From Gaiellasilicea sp037721555 (lineage in GTDB: Bacteria; Actinomycetota; Thermoleophilia; Gaiellales; Gaiellaceae), in NCBI GenBank assembly GCA_037721555.1, contig JBBJOI010000012.1:20564-84563 (forward strand): a DNA stretch of 64,000 nt. The letters are read 5' to 3'. The position numbers were made by a program, and so were the translations under genes. The stretch's first letter is position 1; the number at the start of each line of letters is the position of its first letter. This document shows positions 25,895-34,198 of the stretch, one piece after another. The notes below the pieces were generated by a model. It had not been told where the DNA came from and made no database searches. It worked only from the letters and a program-made list of their open reading frames with translations.

Positions 25895-26862
25895 CCCTGG
25901 GTTTGTGCGAGCTGGGTTTGTGCGAGCGCGAGCTCCCGGCGCAACTCGACCGGGAGACGGAATGTGACGTCCTCGTCCATCATCCGGAACGGCTCGATGC
26001 GCTGGACGCCGCGCGTCCGGAACCAGTCACACACCCCGTTCACGAGCCGTTCGGGTGCCGAGGCCCCGGAGGTGACGCCAACCGTCTCGATGCCGGCGAC
26101 CCAGGCCTCGTCGATCTCCGACGCATCGTCGATCAGGTAGGAGGCGACACCACCCGCGCGCGCGACGTCGACGAGCCGGTTCGAGTTCGATGAGTTGCGC
26201 GAGCCGATCACGAGCAGCAGGTCGACCTCGGCGAGCATCTCTTTGACGGCCCACTGCCGGTTGGAGGTCGCGTAGCAGATGTCCTCCTTCTTCGGCGCGT
26301 GGATGTCGGGGAAGCGCCGTCGGAGGACGCCGATGATCTCTGAGGTCTCGTCGACGGAGAGCGTCGTCTGCGTGATGTATGCAACCTTCGCGTGGGAGGG
26401 TAGAGCGAGAGCCTCTGCCTCCGCCACGTCCTGCACGAGCAGCGTCGCTTCGGGGGCTTCGCCCATCGTGCCGACCACCTCCTCATGTCCCGCGTGGCCG
26501 ATCAGCACGACGGTGTAGCCGGCGGCGGCGTAGCGCCGAGCCTGGACGTGCACCTTCGTCACGAGCGGGCACGTGGCGTCGATCACATTGTGGGCGAGCC
26601 CGGCCGAAGTCGCGTGAACCGACGGCGCGACGCCATGCGCGGAGAACACGATCGTCGCGCCCGCAGGGGCTTCCTCCTCCGCCTCCACGAAAATCGCCCC
26701 GCGAGCCTCGAGGTCCCGCACGACGTGGATGTTGTGCACGATCTGCTTCCGGACGTACACCGGCGGACCGTAGTGCTCGAGCGCCAGCTCCACCGTCTCG
26801 ACGGCCCGCTCGACGCCGGCGCAGTAGCCACGGGGTGATGCGAGGAGGACGCGGGTGACCAC
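25891..26862 (-). CDS. ispH: 4-hydroxy-3-methylbut-2-enyl diphosphate reductase
   Basis: 323-aa [4Fe-4S] enzyme making IPP and DMAPP in the last step of the MEP isoprenoid pathway. The three cluster cysteines are in PRGYCAGV, IDATCPLV and EDICYAT; substrate-binding His in QIVHNIHVV and SAHGV, and SSNSNRLV are present. GTG start. At the C-terminus a 15-bp tandem duplication (25898-25927) repeats LAQTQ, probably slippage without functional effect. Confidence 0.95.
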   Translation of the reverse strand: MVTRVLLASPRGYCAGVERAVETVELALEHYGPPVYVRKQIVHNIHVVRDLEARGAIFVEAEEEAPAGATIVFSAHGVAPSVHATSAGLAHNVIDATCPLVTKVHVQARRYAAAGYTVVLIGHAGHEEVVGTMGEAPEATLLVQDVAEAEALALPSHAKVAYITQTTLSVDETSEIIGVLRRRFPDIHAPKKEDICYATSNRQWAVKEMLAEVDLLLVIGSRNSSNSNRLVDVARAGGVASYLIDDASEIDEAWVAGIETVGVTSGASAPERLVNGVCDWFRTRGVQRIEPFRMMDEDVTFRLPVELRRELALAQTQLAQTQG

Positions 26863-26940
26863 GGTCGAATCGTAGCCCCAGGGCGTTGCCTCGAGAATTC
26901 GGGCCCGCCACCTCGCATCGCTTTATCATCCTGGAGCCAA

Positions 26941-29900
26941 GTGGACGCTGACTCGCAGGCGGTGCTGTTCAACGCGGTGCCGTTGCTCCTCCTGGCGGCG
27001 CTGTATCTCGTGGCGACCGCGTGGCTACTGCCTGCGTTGAGGCGCGAGCGCGTTCGGCGACGTGATCCTCGGCTTGCCTTCGCGCTCGTCTTTCCGGCCG
27101 TGGGTATCGCCGCAGGGATCCTCGGTGTCGAGGTGCTCGCGGAGCAGGAACCGCTTGCCGGGCACGTCTGGTTCTCGCTCGTCGCGATCCTCGTCGGAGC
27201 TATCCCGGCAGTGCTCCTGCTCGTGAGCCGGGGCGAGGACGACCTCGTCGTCACCGGCAGCGGTTCGTCCCGTGACGGCCGAACCGGCCCCCAGGCAGGC
27301 CTCTCCGACCGGTTCTCTCGCGAGCTTGCGCAAGCGGCCGACGCGGAGGCGATCGGCAGGCTCGTCGCCGACGAGTCGCTTGCGCTCTTCGCCGTCGACG
27401 TGGCCGCGCTCGCTCTCATCGGCCCCGAGGGACGCACGGCGCGCCTCGTTGCGGCACGGGAGCGTGAGGGAGAGCTGGACGCGCTCCGCGGTCATGCGCT
27501 CGACCTGGAGGGTCGGGGGAGCGGAATCGCGAGCGCGCTCCGCGACGAGGCACCGGTCGCGATCTTCGATGCTTCGACCGCGGGCGTCGCGCCGGAGGTC
27601 GAAGGTACCGGCGTCAAGAGCTGCGCCTACGTCCCCGTCTTCGCGGCGGCGCGGGCGGTCGGGGTGCTCGTTCTAGGGACACGTGAGCTGCGCGTCTTCG
27701 AGACCGACGAGCTCGCTGCGATGCAAGCTTTCGCCTCGCGGGCCGGTCCCGCGCTCGCCCGGGCGGCGTCCGCGGTCGAGCTAGTAGCCGCGCTCGAGCG
27801 CGAGCGGCTCATCTCGCGAATCTTGCGCGAAGTGCGTTCGCGGCACGACCTGGACGAGCTGCTCCGGGTGACGGTCGAGGAGACGGCACGAGCGATCGGC
27901 GGCACGCGCTGCTTCATCCGCCTCGGCGAGCTCGGAGCGACGACGACCGTCGTCGAGTGGGACGCGCCAGATGCCGCGCCACTCGACAACGCGACGCAGC
28001 TCCCTGCGGTCAACCTCGCGGCGCGCGAGCGGCACACCGTTGCCGTCAGCGACGTCCTGCACGCACCGGAGCTGCGGGATCCGAGTCTGGGCGACCTTCA
28101 GGCTCTGCTCGACCGGGACGTTCGTGCCGCGCTCGCGACCCCGCTCCTGGCGGGCGAACGCGTACTCGGTGTGCTAGGCCTGCATCGCGCCGAACCCTCC
28201 GCCTGGAGTGCCGCCGAGATCGCCCTCGTCGAGGCGGTCGCGGGCGAGGCGGCGGCCGCGATCGAGGCCGGGCGTGTCCTGCGTGAGAGCGAGCAACGCC
28301 TCGCCGAGCAGAATGCCTTGCTGCAGGCCGGGCAGCGGCAGGCTCGCTCCGAGCGCGGTTTCTACCGCATTGCCTCGATGTTGAGCGAGCCCGTCTCGGC
28401 CGAAGCCACACTCGCGACGATCGCCCAAGCAGCCTGTGAGACGCTGGAAGGCGACGCCGCGGCCGTCCTCCGTCCCGCGGGTGATTCGCTCGAGCTGGCC
28501 GCCTCGTACGAGCTTCCGGTCGAGCTCGCATCGTCGCTCGTTGCCGGCGCAGAAGACGTGCTGCAAGCCTGCGCGCGAGCGGGCAAGGTGCTGGCGGCGC
28601 GCGCGCTCGCCCGCGACACGAGGTTCGAGAACGGGCTTGCGGAGGCGGTGCTGGCTGCCGGCTTCGGAGCGTTGCTCGCTGTGCCGCTTCCCCAGCCGCG
28701 AGCCGCTGCGAACGGGCTTGTACTCGTGTTCTTCCGTGGCGAGCGTGCCTTCACCGACGAGCAGCTCGAGCTCGCCGAGCACGTCGCGGGGGCGACCCGC
28801 GGCGCGCTCGAGCGAAGCGAGCTGTACGAGTTCGAGCGGCGTTCGCGTTCGCTCGCCCAGCGCCTGGCGAAGGCAAGCCGAGAGCTCGCGGGCGAGCTCG
28901 ATCCTGAGGACGTGCTCGATGGGGCGGCGCAGCACGCCGTCGAGCTGCTCGCCGCCGACGGCGCCTCCGTCCGGTTGCTCGAGGACGACGAGCTCGTCGT
29001 GCGCTCGGCGCACGGTGCCGGTGCCCGGGCCGCCTCCGGGATGCGCGCCCCCTCCACGAGCTGGCTCGTAGGGGACATCGTCCAGTCCCGCTCGACGAGG
29101 GCGATCGCGGACGCAGGCGGTGATGCGCGAATCGCCGAGGCCGACCCGATGCTGGCCACGGCGCACGCCGCCTACCTCGGCGTACCGATGGTCGGGCCGG
29201 ACGGCTCGATCCACGGCGTCTTGGCCGTCTACTCGCTCAAGCCGCGCGAGTGGAGAGAGGAGGAGTCGGAAGCGCTACTTGCGCTCGCCGGCGGTGCAGC
29301 CGCCGCGCGCACGACCGCGGAGCTGTACCAGGGGGTGAAGCACGAGCAGCAACGGAGCGAGGCCATCCTCGGCAACGTCGCCGATGGCATCGTTGCCGTC
29401 GACCGGGACGGCGATGTCGTGCTCTGGAACCAGGCCGCCGAGCAGATCACCGGTGTTCCCGCCAGCGACGCGCTCGGCCGAACGCCGGCCCAGGTGCTGG
29501 GGCGACCGCTCGTCGCCGCCGGGCTGGCGGCCGGCCGCAGCCGGCTCGTCCCGATCCGGCGTGGAGCCGAGGAGGTCTGGCTCTCGCTCAGCGAAGCGCT
29601 GATGACGGATCCCGCGGGAGCCGTGGCCGGACGGATCTACGCGTTCCGCGACATCTCGGACGAGCGGGCGGTGGAGCAGATGAAGTCGGACTTCGTCTCG
29701 ACCGTCTCTCACGAGCTCCGGACGCCGCTCACGTCGATCTATGGCTTCGCCGAGACCCTGCTGCGCCAAGACGTGCTCTTCGGGGATGCCGAGCGGGAGA
29801 CGTTCCTCCGCTACATCGCCTCCGAATCCGAGCGGCTGACGGCGATCGTGGACAGCCTGCTCTCCGTGGCGCAGCTCGATGCGGGCGGGATGAACGTCCA

Positions 29901-30378
29901 CATCTCCAGGACGGATATCGGCAAGGTGGTGATCGAGGCCGTGAACTCCGCCGAGGCGGCTCCGGGGGCGAACGGGCACTCGTTCCGGGTCGTCCTCGAG
30001 GACGAGCCGCTCACAGCCGCCGCCGACCGCGAGAAGCTGTGTCAGGTGCTCGCGCACCTCCTCGACAACGCAGTCCGGTACTCGCCGGCAGGCGGGGTGG
30101 TAACGGTTGGGGCGCGCCGCGCGGACGCGATGATCGAGGTGCGGGTCGAGGACGAGGGTGTCGGCATCTCGCGCGCCGAGCAGCAGCGCATCTTCCGGAA
30201 GTTCTACCGCGGCGAGTCGGCGGCCAAGGCGATCGGCTCGGGCGAGACCGGCCTTGGTCTCTTCCTCGCCGAAGGGCTCGTCGATGCCATGGGCGGGCGC
30301 ATCTGGGTCGACTCGGACGAGGGGAGCGGATCCGTCTTCACCCTTGCGCTCCCGGGTGAACGCAACGGCGGCGAGTGA
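26941..30378 (+). CDS. Membrane-bound sensor histidine kinase with several GAF domains and PAS
   Basis: 1145 aa. Three membrane helices (about 8-28, 43-62, 73-95) precede up to four GAF domains (about 125-275, 295-440, 460-620, 645-790), a PAS domain (about 805-905, NVADGIVAVDRDGDVVLWN), a HisKA helix with phospho-His924 in VSHELRTPL and an HATPase with an N box (HLLDNAVRYS), EGVGIS-type G1 box and GETGLGLFLAEG. Multiple GAF modules imply integration of several small-molecule or redox inputs. The receiver gene follows after 35 nt and is the likely partner. Confidence 0.88.
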   Translation: MDADSQAVLFNAVPLLLLAALYLVATAWLLPALRRERVRRRDPRLAFALVFPAVGIAAGILGVEVLAEQEPLAGHVWFSLVAILVGAIPAVLLLVSRGEDDLVVTGSGSSRDGRTGPQAGLSDRFSRELAQAADAEAIGRLVADESLALFAVDVAALALIGPEGRTARLVAAREREGELDALRGHALDLEGRGSGIASALRDEAPVAIFDASTAGVAPEVEGTGVKSCAYVPVFAAARAVGVLVLGTRELRVFETDELAAMQAFASRAGPALARAASAVELVAALERERLISRILREVRSRHDLDELLRVTVEETARAIGGTRCFIRLGELGATTTVVEWDAPDAAPLDNATQLPAVNLAARERHTVAVSDVLHAPELRDPSLGDLQALLDRDVRAALATPLLAGERVLGVLGLHRAEPSAWSAAEIALVEAVAGEAAAAIEAGRVLRESEQRLAEQNALLQAGQRQARSERGFYRIASMLSEPVSAEATLATIAQAACETLEGDAAAVLRPAGDSLELAASYELPVELASSLVAGAEDVLQACARAGKVLAARALARDTRFENGLAEAVLAAGFGALLAVPLPQPRAAANGLVLVFFRGERAFTDEQLELAEHVAGATRGALERSELYEFERRSRSLAQRLAKASRELAGELDPEDVLDGAAQHAVELLAADGASVRLLEDDELVVRSAHGAGARAASGMRAPSTSWLVGDIVQSRSTRAIADAGGDARIAEADPMLATAHAAYLGVPMVGPDGSIHGVLAVYSLKPREWREEESEALLALAGGAAAARTTAELYQGVKHEQQRSEAILGNVADGIVAVDRDGDVVLWNQAAEQITGVPASDALGRTPAQVLGRPLVAAGLAAGRSRLVPIRRGAEEVWLSLSEALMTDPAGAVAGRIYAFRDISDERAVEQMKSDFVSTVSHELRTPLTSIYGFAETLLRQDVLFGDAERETFLRYIASESERLTAIVDSLLSVAQLDAGGMNVHISRTDIGKVVIEAVNSAEAAPGANGHSFRVVLEDEPLTAAADREKLCQVLAHLLDNAVRYSPAGGVVTVGARRADAMIEVRVEDEGVGISRAEQQRIFRKFYRGESAAKAIGSGETGLGLFLAEGLVDAMGGRIWVDSDEGSGSVFTLALPGERNGGE

Positions 30379-30413
30379 GAGTTGGGCGGGACGGGTAGAG
30401 CCCCGGTCCCACC

Positions 30414-30857
30414 ATGACAACGACGACGATACTGGTGATCGACGACGAGGCGCCCATCCGCCTCCTCTGCCGCGTCAACCTGGAGGCTGAAGGCATGTCT
30501 GTCCTCGAAGCCGGCGACGGGCCGAGCGGGCTCGAGCGGGCGCGCGAGGAGCGGCCGGACCTTGTGCTCCTTGACGTGATGATGCCGGGGCTCGACGGCT
30601 GGGGCGTCGCGGAGCAGCTGCTGGAGCGACACGACACGGCCGGGATCCCGATTATCTTTCTGACCGCGCGAGCGGAGTTCCGCGACCGTGCGCGCGGGCT
30701 CGAGATCGGCGGCGTCGACTACATTACGAAGCCGTTCAATCCAGTCGAGCTCGCGCCGCTCGTCCGTGGCCTGCTCGACCGCATCGAGCGTGGCGAGCGT
30801 GACGAGCTGCGCGGCGAGAAGCTGACCGAGCTGCGCTCGCTGATGACCGAGGCCTAG
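30414..30857 (+). CDS. Single-domain response regulator (receiver only)
   Basis: 147 aa containing one CheY-like receiver: acidic pocket DDE at 10-12, phospho-acceptor Asp54 in VLLDVMMPG, Thr84 in IIFLTARAE and Lys106 in YITKPF, followed by a helical tail of about 30 aa. No output domain, so it must act by protein contact or by passing phosphate on. Directly downstream of the multi-GAF kinase and surely its partner by position. Confidence 0.9.
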   Translation: MTTTTILVIDDEAPIRLLCRVNLEAEGMSVLEAGDGPSGLERAREERPDLVLLDVMMPGLDGWGVAEQLLERHDTAGIPIIFLTARAEFRDRARGLEIGGVDYITKPFNPVELAPLVRGLLDRIERGERDELRGEKLTELRSLMTEA

Positions 30858-30868
30858 CTCCCGTGGCT

Positions 30869-31342
30869 TCAGCCGCCGAAGTCGGTCGTGACCATCGCCG
30901 TGCCGGGATAGCCACTGAAGATGCCGACGGGCGCGCCGATACCGATCGCCCGGAGTCGTGGATCGAGGAGGTTCGCGCGGTGCCCAGGGCTGGCGAGCCA
31001 CGAGGTCACCATCCAGCGTGCCGTCGCGAAAGACCCGGTACCCCAGGCGAGGTTCTCCGCGAGGCGGGGGAACTGGACGCCATGCGCCCGCATCCGGCCG
31101 GCGAAGTCGCCGTGCGCGAAGACGTCCTGCTGCAGCATCGCGCGGGAATGGGCACGGGCGGCCCTCACGAGCGTGCGATCCACCGCGAGCCGCGGGAGCA
31201 GATGCTGGGAGCGCACGGCGTTGATGCGCTGCAGGAGGGCCGACTCGCGTGCGGTGAGGATCGCAGCCCGAGCCTCGCCGGCCGCCACCAGAAACGACGA
31301 GAGCACGCAAAAGAGCGCGCAAAGGAACGCTTTCTTCGACAC
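30869..31342 (-). CDS. Secreted CAP/SCP-domain protein
   Basis: About 157 aa: signal peptide ending near GEARA-A, then a CAP domain with INAVRSQHLLPRL, the first metal-type His in AARAHSRAML, FAHGDFAGRM, AENLAWG and SPGHRANLLDPRL, ending in MVTTDFGG. The CAP superfamily is extracellular; in bacteria the role is mostly unknown. A GTG at 31342 gives a clean signal peptide; a TTG at 31360 would add six residues. Related in plan to the CAP gene at 36528. Confidence 0.8.
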   Translation of the reverse strand: MSKKAFLCALFCVLSSFLVAAGEARAAILTARESALLQRINAVRSQHLLPRLAVDRTLVRAARAHSRAMLQQDVFAHGDFAGRMRAHGVQFPRLAENLAWGTGSFATARWMVTSWLASPGHRANLLDPRLRAIGIGAPVGIFSGYPGTAMVTTDFGG

Positions 31343-31443
31343 CCCGCTCCAGCCTGTCAATCCCTTCAGGCTCTTCCCACCCCTCGATTGGGGGGTCCTT
31401 GCTGCGAGCGTCCCGCGCGCTGCGGGGCACTAGACTGATCCCG

Positions 31444-31517
31444 CGGGACGTGGCGCAGCCTGGTAGCGCGCTCGCTTTGGGAGCGAGAAGTCGCCGGTTC
31501 GAATCCGGCCGTCCCGA
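31444..31517 (+). tRNA. tRNA-Pro (anticodon TGG)
   Basis: Full cloverleaf: acceptor CGGGACG (31444-31450) pairs with CGTCCCG (31510-31516), D-arm with AGCCTGGTAGC, anticodon stem CTCGC/GCGAG around TTTGGGA with anticodon TGG at 31478-31480, T-loop GGTTCGAATCC, discriminator A. CCA is not encoded. The decayed element that follows starts just behind its terminator. Confidence 0.95.
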
Positions 31518-31523
31518 TCGGCG

Positions 31524-31548
31524 AAAGCCCTGCTCTGCGGGGCTTTTT
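31524..31548 (+). terminator. Rho-independent terminator of tRNA-Pro
   Basis: AAAGCCC (31524-31530) and GGGGCTTTTT (31539-31548) form a stem ending in a T5 run immediately after the tRNA. Confidence 0.85.
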
Positions 31549-31735
31549 GCTTCTTCCGATACTGATGAGCCGCGGCCGTTTGGGCGCCGTGCGAGATCCG
31601 CGCAGAGGTTGCGCTGCTTCCCGAGCGACACCCGTCGTCGCCCCCGCGCAGCCGCCAGTCAGTAACAGCGACTTGCCTTCTCCGAACTTCCTCAGGAGCG
31701 GCGGTCGGTTCGAGCCGTTCGCACTACGGGAACCG

Positions 31736-32056
31736 CTACGCCCGGCAGGAGTGTGAGGAGCACGAGCGGAACCTCCCCGAGGCGCTCGGGGCAACTGGTT
31801 GTCCCCTGTTGCCCCCTTGTTGCCCCTGGTCAGGCAGCTCATCCAGAAGCTCGATCTCGGTCGGCTCCGTCTCCGCCACCTCCACGGCCTCCTCCACCTG
31901 CGCCGCCAGGAAGCGCTCGGCGCGGAGCCGCGTCTCCAACCGATCGAGTCGCGCCCTGACTCACGCGATCGCGCCGGTGAGGATGCCGATAGAGCCGATG
32001 CCAACGATCATCAGCACGATGGCGTAGACCCTGCCGAGGGTGGCCTTGACTTGTTT
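31736..32056 (-). pseudogene. Potassium-channel-like C-terminal fragment with in-frame stop
   Basis: Minus-strand sequence begins TLGRVYAIVLMIVGIGSIGILTGAIA, which matches the inner (S6-like) helix following the filter in two-TM/six-TM potassium channels. It then hits TGA at 31963-31961 and continues in the same frame with a charged coiled tail, RLDRLETRLRAERFLAAQVEEAVEVAE, typical of the cytoplasmic end. The selectivity filter and everything N-terminal are missing, replaced by the leader of the cupin gene. A TGG to TGA change explains the stop. Clear relic. Confidence 0.6.
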
Positions 32057-32110
32057 GTCACAAAGGTGGATTCTCGCGCTACCATCGAAGCTTTCAGAAG
32101 GGGGATGCAC

Positions 32111-32620
32111 ATGAGTAGAAGATTCGTCACCATTTGCGTCGCGATCCTGGTTGCGGGGGTCGGCGTCACCGCGGCTCTCGCAACACCCGCGCTCGGGACG
32201 CTCACCTCGATCGTGTTCGCGCGGGGGACGCTCGTCGAGCCGGTCGACGCGTTTGACGGCGGCGTCACGCTGATCGCGGACGAGACAACCGACCACGCAG
32301 TCCAGACGATCACCTTCGCGCCCGGGGCTTCGAGCGGATGGCACACCCATCCCGGAGTGATCCTCGTGACAGTCCAATCGGGAACGCTCACGCACTACAA
32401 CGCGGACTGCAGTAGCGAGGAAATTAGTGCAGGACAGACCTTTCACGAGACCAGAGGGATCAGTGAAGGGTCGCGTCGTCGTGGGTTCTCGCTTGGTGGT
32501 GGGGGCACCTATGTGCGTAACGAAGGAACCGTGCCGGTCGTCGTCTACGTGACGTACATCGTCCCTGCGGGTGAACCGCTCCGGATCGACATGCCGAACC
32601 CTGGCTGCCCCGTCAACTAA
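32111..32620 (+). CDS. Exported cupin-domain protein
   Basis: 169 aa with an N-terminal signal/anchor helix (FVTICVAILVAGVGVTAALA). The cupin core includes SSGWHTHPGVILVTVQSG (first metal-binding motif with two His), SAGQTFHETRGISEG, and a C-terminal strand set. The ATG at 32111 has AGGGGG at good spacing; an ATG at 32105 is also possible. It looks intact although both neighbours are relics, so it may be recently inserted or under selection. Ligand unknown. Confidence 0.7.
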   Translation: MSRRFVTICVAILVAGVGVTAALATPALGTLTSIVFARGTLVEPVDAFDGGVTLIADETTDHAVQTITFAPGASSGWHTHPGVILVTVQSGTLTHYNADCSSEEISAGQTFHETRGISEGSRRRGFSLGGGGTYVRNEGTVPVVVYVTYIVPAGEPLRIDMPNPGCPVN

Positions 32621-32640
32621 GAACTCCGTGACCGCATTAA

Positions 32641-32666
32641 CGGGCGGCTGAACCACCAGCCGCCCG
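32641..32666. terminator. Perfect hairpin after the cupin gene
   Basis: CGGGCGGCTG and CAGCCGCCCG form a 10-bp perfect stem around AACCAC, 20 nt after the cupin stop. No T-run; could serve either strand. Confidence 0.6.
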
Positions 32667-32872
32667 TGCAGCTCGTTCACCAAAACTGCCTGAGCCGAGT
32701 TCGTCGCTGACGAGCCGGTAGTGGAGGCCGCGTAGTGTCAGCCTGAGGTGCTCCGGCGCCAGCGTCGCGTGCTCGAGCGCGGCGGCCCTGTCCAGGATCG
32801 GCGGCCAGTGGAGCCTCTTTGTCGGGCCGCACCTACGAGCGGGCGAAGACGGGCCTATGGGCGCGTTGGCGG

Positions 32873-33206
32873 CTAGTCGCCTGTCCTCTGCTCCTTGTGG
32901 AGCTCGATGATCGCCCGAACAAGGCCGCGTCCTGCGGGTACTTCGACGGCTCGGCCATCGACCAGTGCATCGTCACGTCGAGGACGTAGTAGGCCGCGTC
33001 GACCGCTGCCAGCCCCTCCACCGGGATGGGCTCCTCGCTGCGCCCGACCAGCACGTCCTCGATCATGTCGGCGAGGTCGCGCGCACCTCGACGCCCTCAG
33101 TGCCGAGCTGACCAGCGGCCTTGCGCCTGAGGTTCTCGGCGAAGATGGTGGCGCTTCGCTCAGGGATCGCGAACGTCTCCCCGTCGACCTCGAAGCGCAC
33201 CCCCAC
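32873..33206 (-). pseudogene. Frameshifted small gene of unknown family
   Basis: Three frames give one continuous protein-like sequence: GVRFEVDGETFAIPERSATIFAENLRRKAAG from a GTG at 33206, then ADMIEDVLVGRSEEPIPVEGLAAVDAAYYVLDVTM in a second frame, then RAVEVPAGRGLVRAIIELHKEQ up to TAG in a third. Two single-base shifts suffice. The composition is that of a real soluble protein of about 110 aa whose family I recall from related genomes only loosely. Decay or sequencing error. Confidence 0.5.
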
Positions 33207-33208
33207 GA

Positions 33209-33446
33209 GTGCAGCTTCGGGTCGTAGACCGGAGCTGGAACGGTCGGGGGGCTCTCACCCCGACCGGGCTCCGGCTCCTCGACGAGACACTCCCGTTCGA
33301 GCGGTGGGAGGCGATCGGACGCTTTCTCGGTCGTTCCCGCACGATCCTAAACTTCGCGTGGGGAGAGCGCGCACCGCGAGGGAGGCGAGTGGCGCGTGCC
33401 TGGTGAGGCGATGGCGCGGCTCGTCGCCGCGCTCGGAGAGGAGTAG
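33209..33446 (+). pseudogene. Fragment of a phage/plasmid-type protein found next to ParB genes
   Basis: The reading from 33209 contains ALTPTGLRLLDETLPFERWEAIGR followed by FLGRSRTILNFAWGE, resembling the N-terminus of an uncharacterised family that accompanies ParB-like genes in actinobacterial mobile elements. After about 33345 the frame is lost; a separate short tail, EAMARLVAALGEE, ends at TAG 33444-33446, four bases before the ParB-like start. The middle of the gene seems deleted. Confidence 0.5.
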
Positions 33447-33449
33447 GAA

Positions 33450-33809
33450 ATGGAAGTGCATCCAGCGGCGAACTTGTTGCCGATGATGAACGACGAAGAA
33501 CTGCAAGGGCTCGCGGACGACATCCGCGATAACGGACTCCGCGAGGCGATCAAGATCGTCGTGGTGCAAGACAAGGAACTGCTCCTCGACGGCCGGAATC
33601 GCCTGAAGGCGTGCGAGGCGGCCGGTGTCGAGCCGCGGTTCGAGAGCGTGAACGGTGATGATCCGCTCGCGACGGTGATCTCGGCGAACGTGAAGCGCCG
33701 GAAGATGCTGACGATGGGGCAGCGGGCGATCGCCGTCGCGGAGTCCTGGCCGCTCGTCGGCGGTGCACCGAAGCGGGGGAGCCACAAGCAGATGGCTCGG
33801 CAGTGCTAG
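33450..33809 (+). CDS. ParB N-domain-like protein, truncated
   Basis: 119 aa. It holds the ParB/sulfiredoxin-fold core: MMNDEELQGLADDIRDNGLREAIKIVVVQDKELLLDGRNRLKACEAAG, with the LLDGRNR box, then TVISANVKRRKMLTMGQRAIA. The HTH and C-terminal parts expected after this point are missing and the end (PKRGSHKQMARQC) looks non-native. Family members of this size in phages and plasmids bind or nick DNA. Probably a broken gene in the decayed element. Confidence 0.6.
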   Translation: MEVHPAANLLPMMNDEELQGLADDIRDNGLREAIKIVVVQDKELLLDGRNRLKACEAAGVEPRFESVNGDDPLATVISANVKRRKMLTMGQRAIAVAESWPLVGGAPKRGSHKQMARQC

Positions 33810-33823
33810 CCCTGCGAGCTGGC

Positions 33824-33848
33824 CCTGCGGGCGGTCACCGCCCGCAGG
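33824..33848. terminator. Perfect 11-bp hairpin after the ParB-like gene
   Basis: CCTGCGGGCGG and CCGCCCGCAGG around TCA, 14 nt after the ParB-like stop. Similar in plan to the hairpin at 32641. Confidence 0.6.
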
Positions 33849-34198
33849 TGACCGGAGCGCGGGAAGTTAGGTCTCTGCGCGAAGCCCGGCTCTGCGCGAT
33901 GCAGTCAGCGTCCGGACGAACTGGAAGCGGCGAGGTTCCGTTCCGTGGTCGGTTTGGGGTGTGGGACGAGCCAGGTGACTCCTCCGCGGAGCGTGGGCGA
34001 ACGGCCGGGTCAGACCCGGCGCTTCGTGCCGGAACCGCTTGAGCGAGCGGTTCCGCCGCCAGCGGAGGGCCAGACCCCTGTTACGAATCTGCAACGATTG
34101 CTCAACAGCCGTTGAGCTTCCGCACGAACGCTGGACGACGCCTGTCAAACGTCGGTGGACTCCGGGCTGTGGATGCAGCTCGCTTCCGGGAGGAAGAG
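33849..34198. other. Gene-free stretch with one perfect hairpin
   Basis: No open frame here looks protein-like. At 34030-34055 CGGAACCGCT and AGCGGTTCCG form a 10-bp stem around TGAGCG. Around 34081-34120 the DNA is less GC-rich than its surroundings (ACGAATCTGCAACGATTGC). This is probably the far end of the decayed element; no direct repeat of the tRNA-Pro 3' end was found. Confidence 0.5.

Noticed and set aside
31961..31963. Second in-frame TGA, considered as another selenocysteine
   Set aside because: It follows a membrane helix, not a Cys/redox site, and no hairpin with suitable spacing follows; the gene is also 5' truncated.
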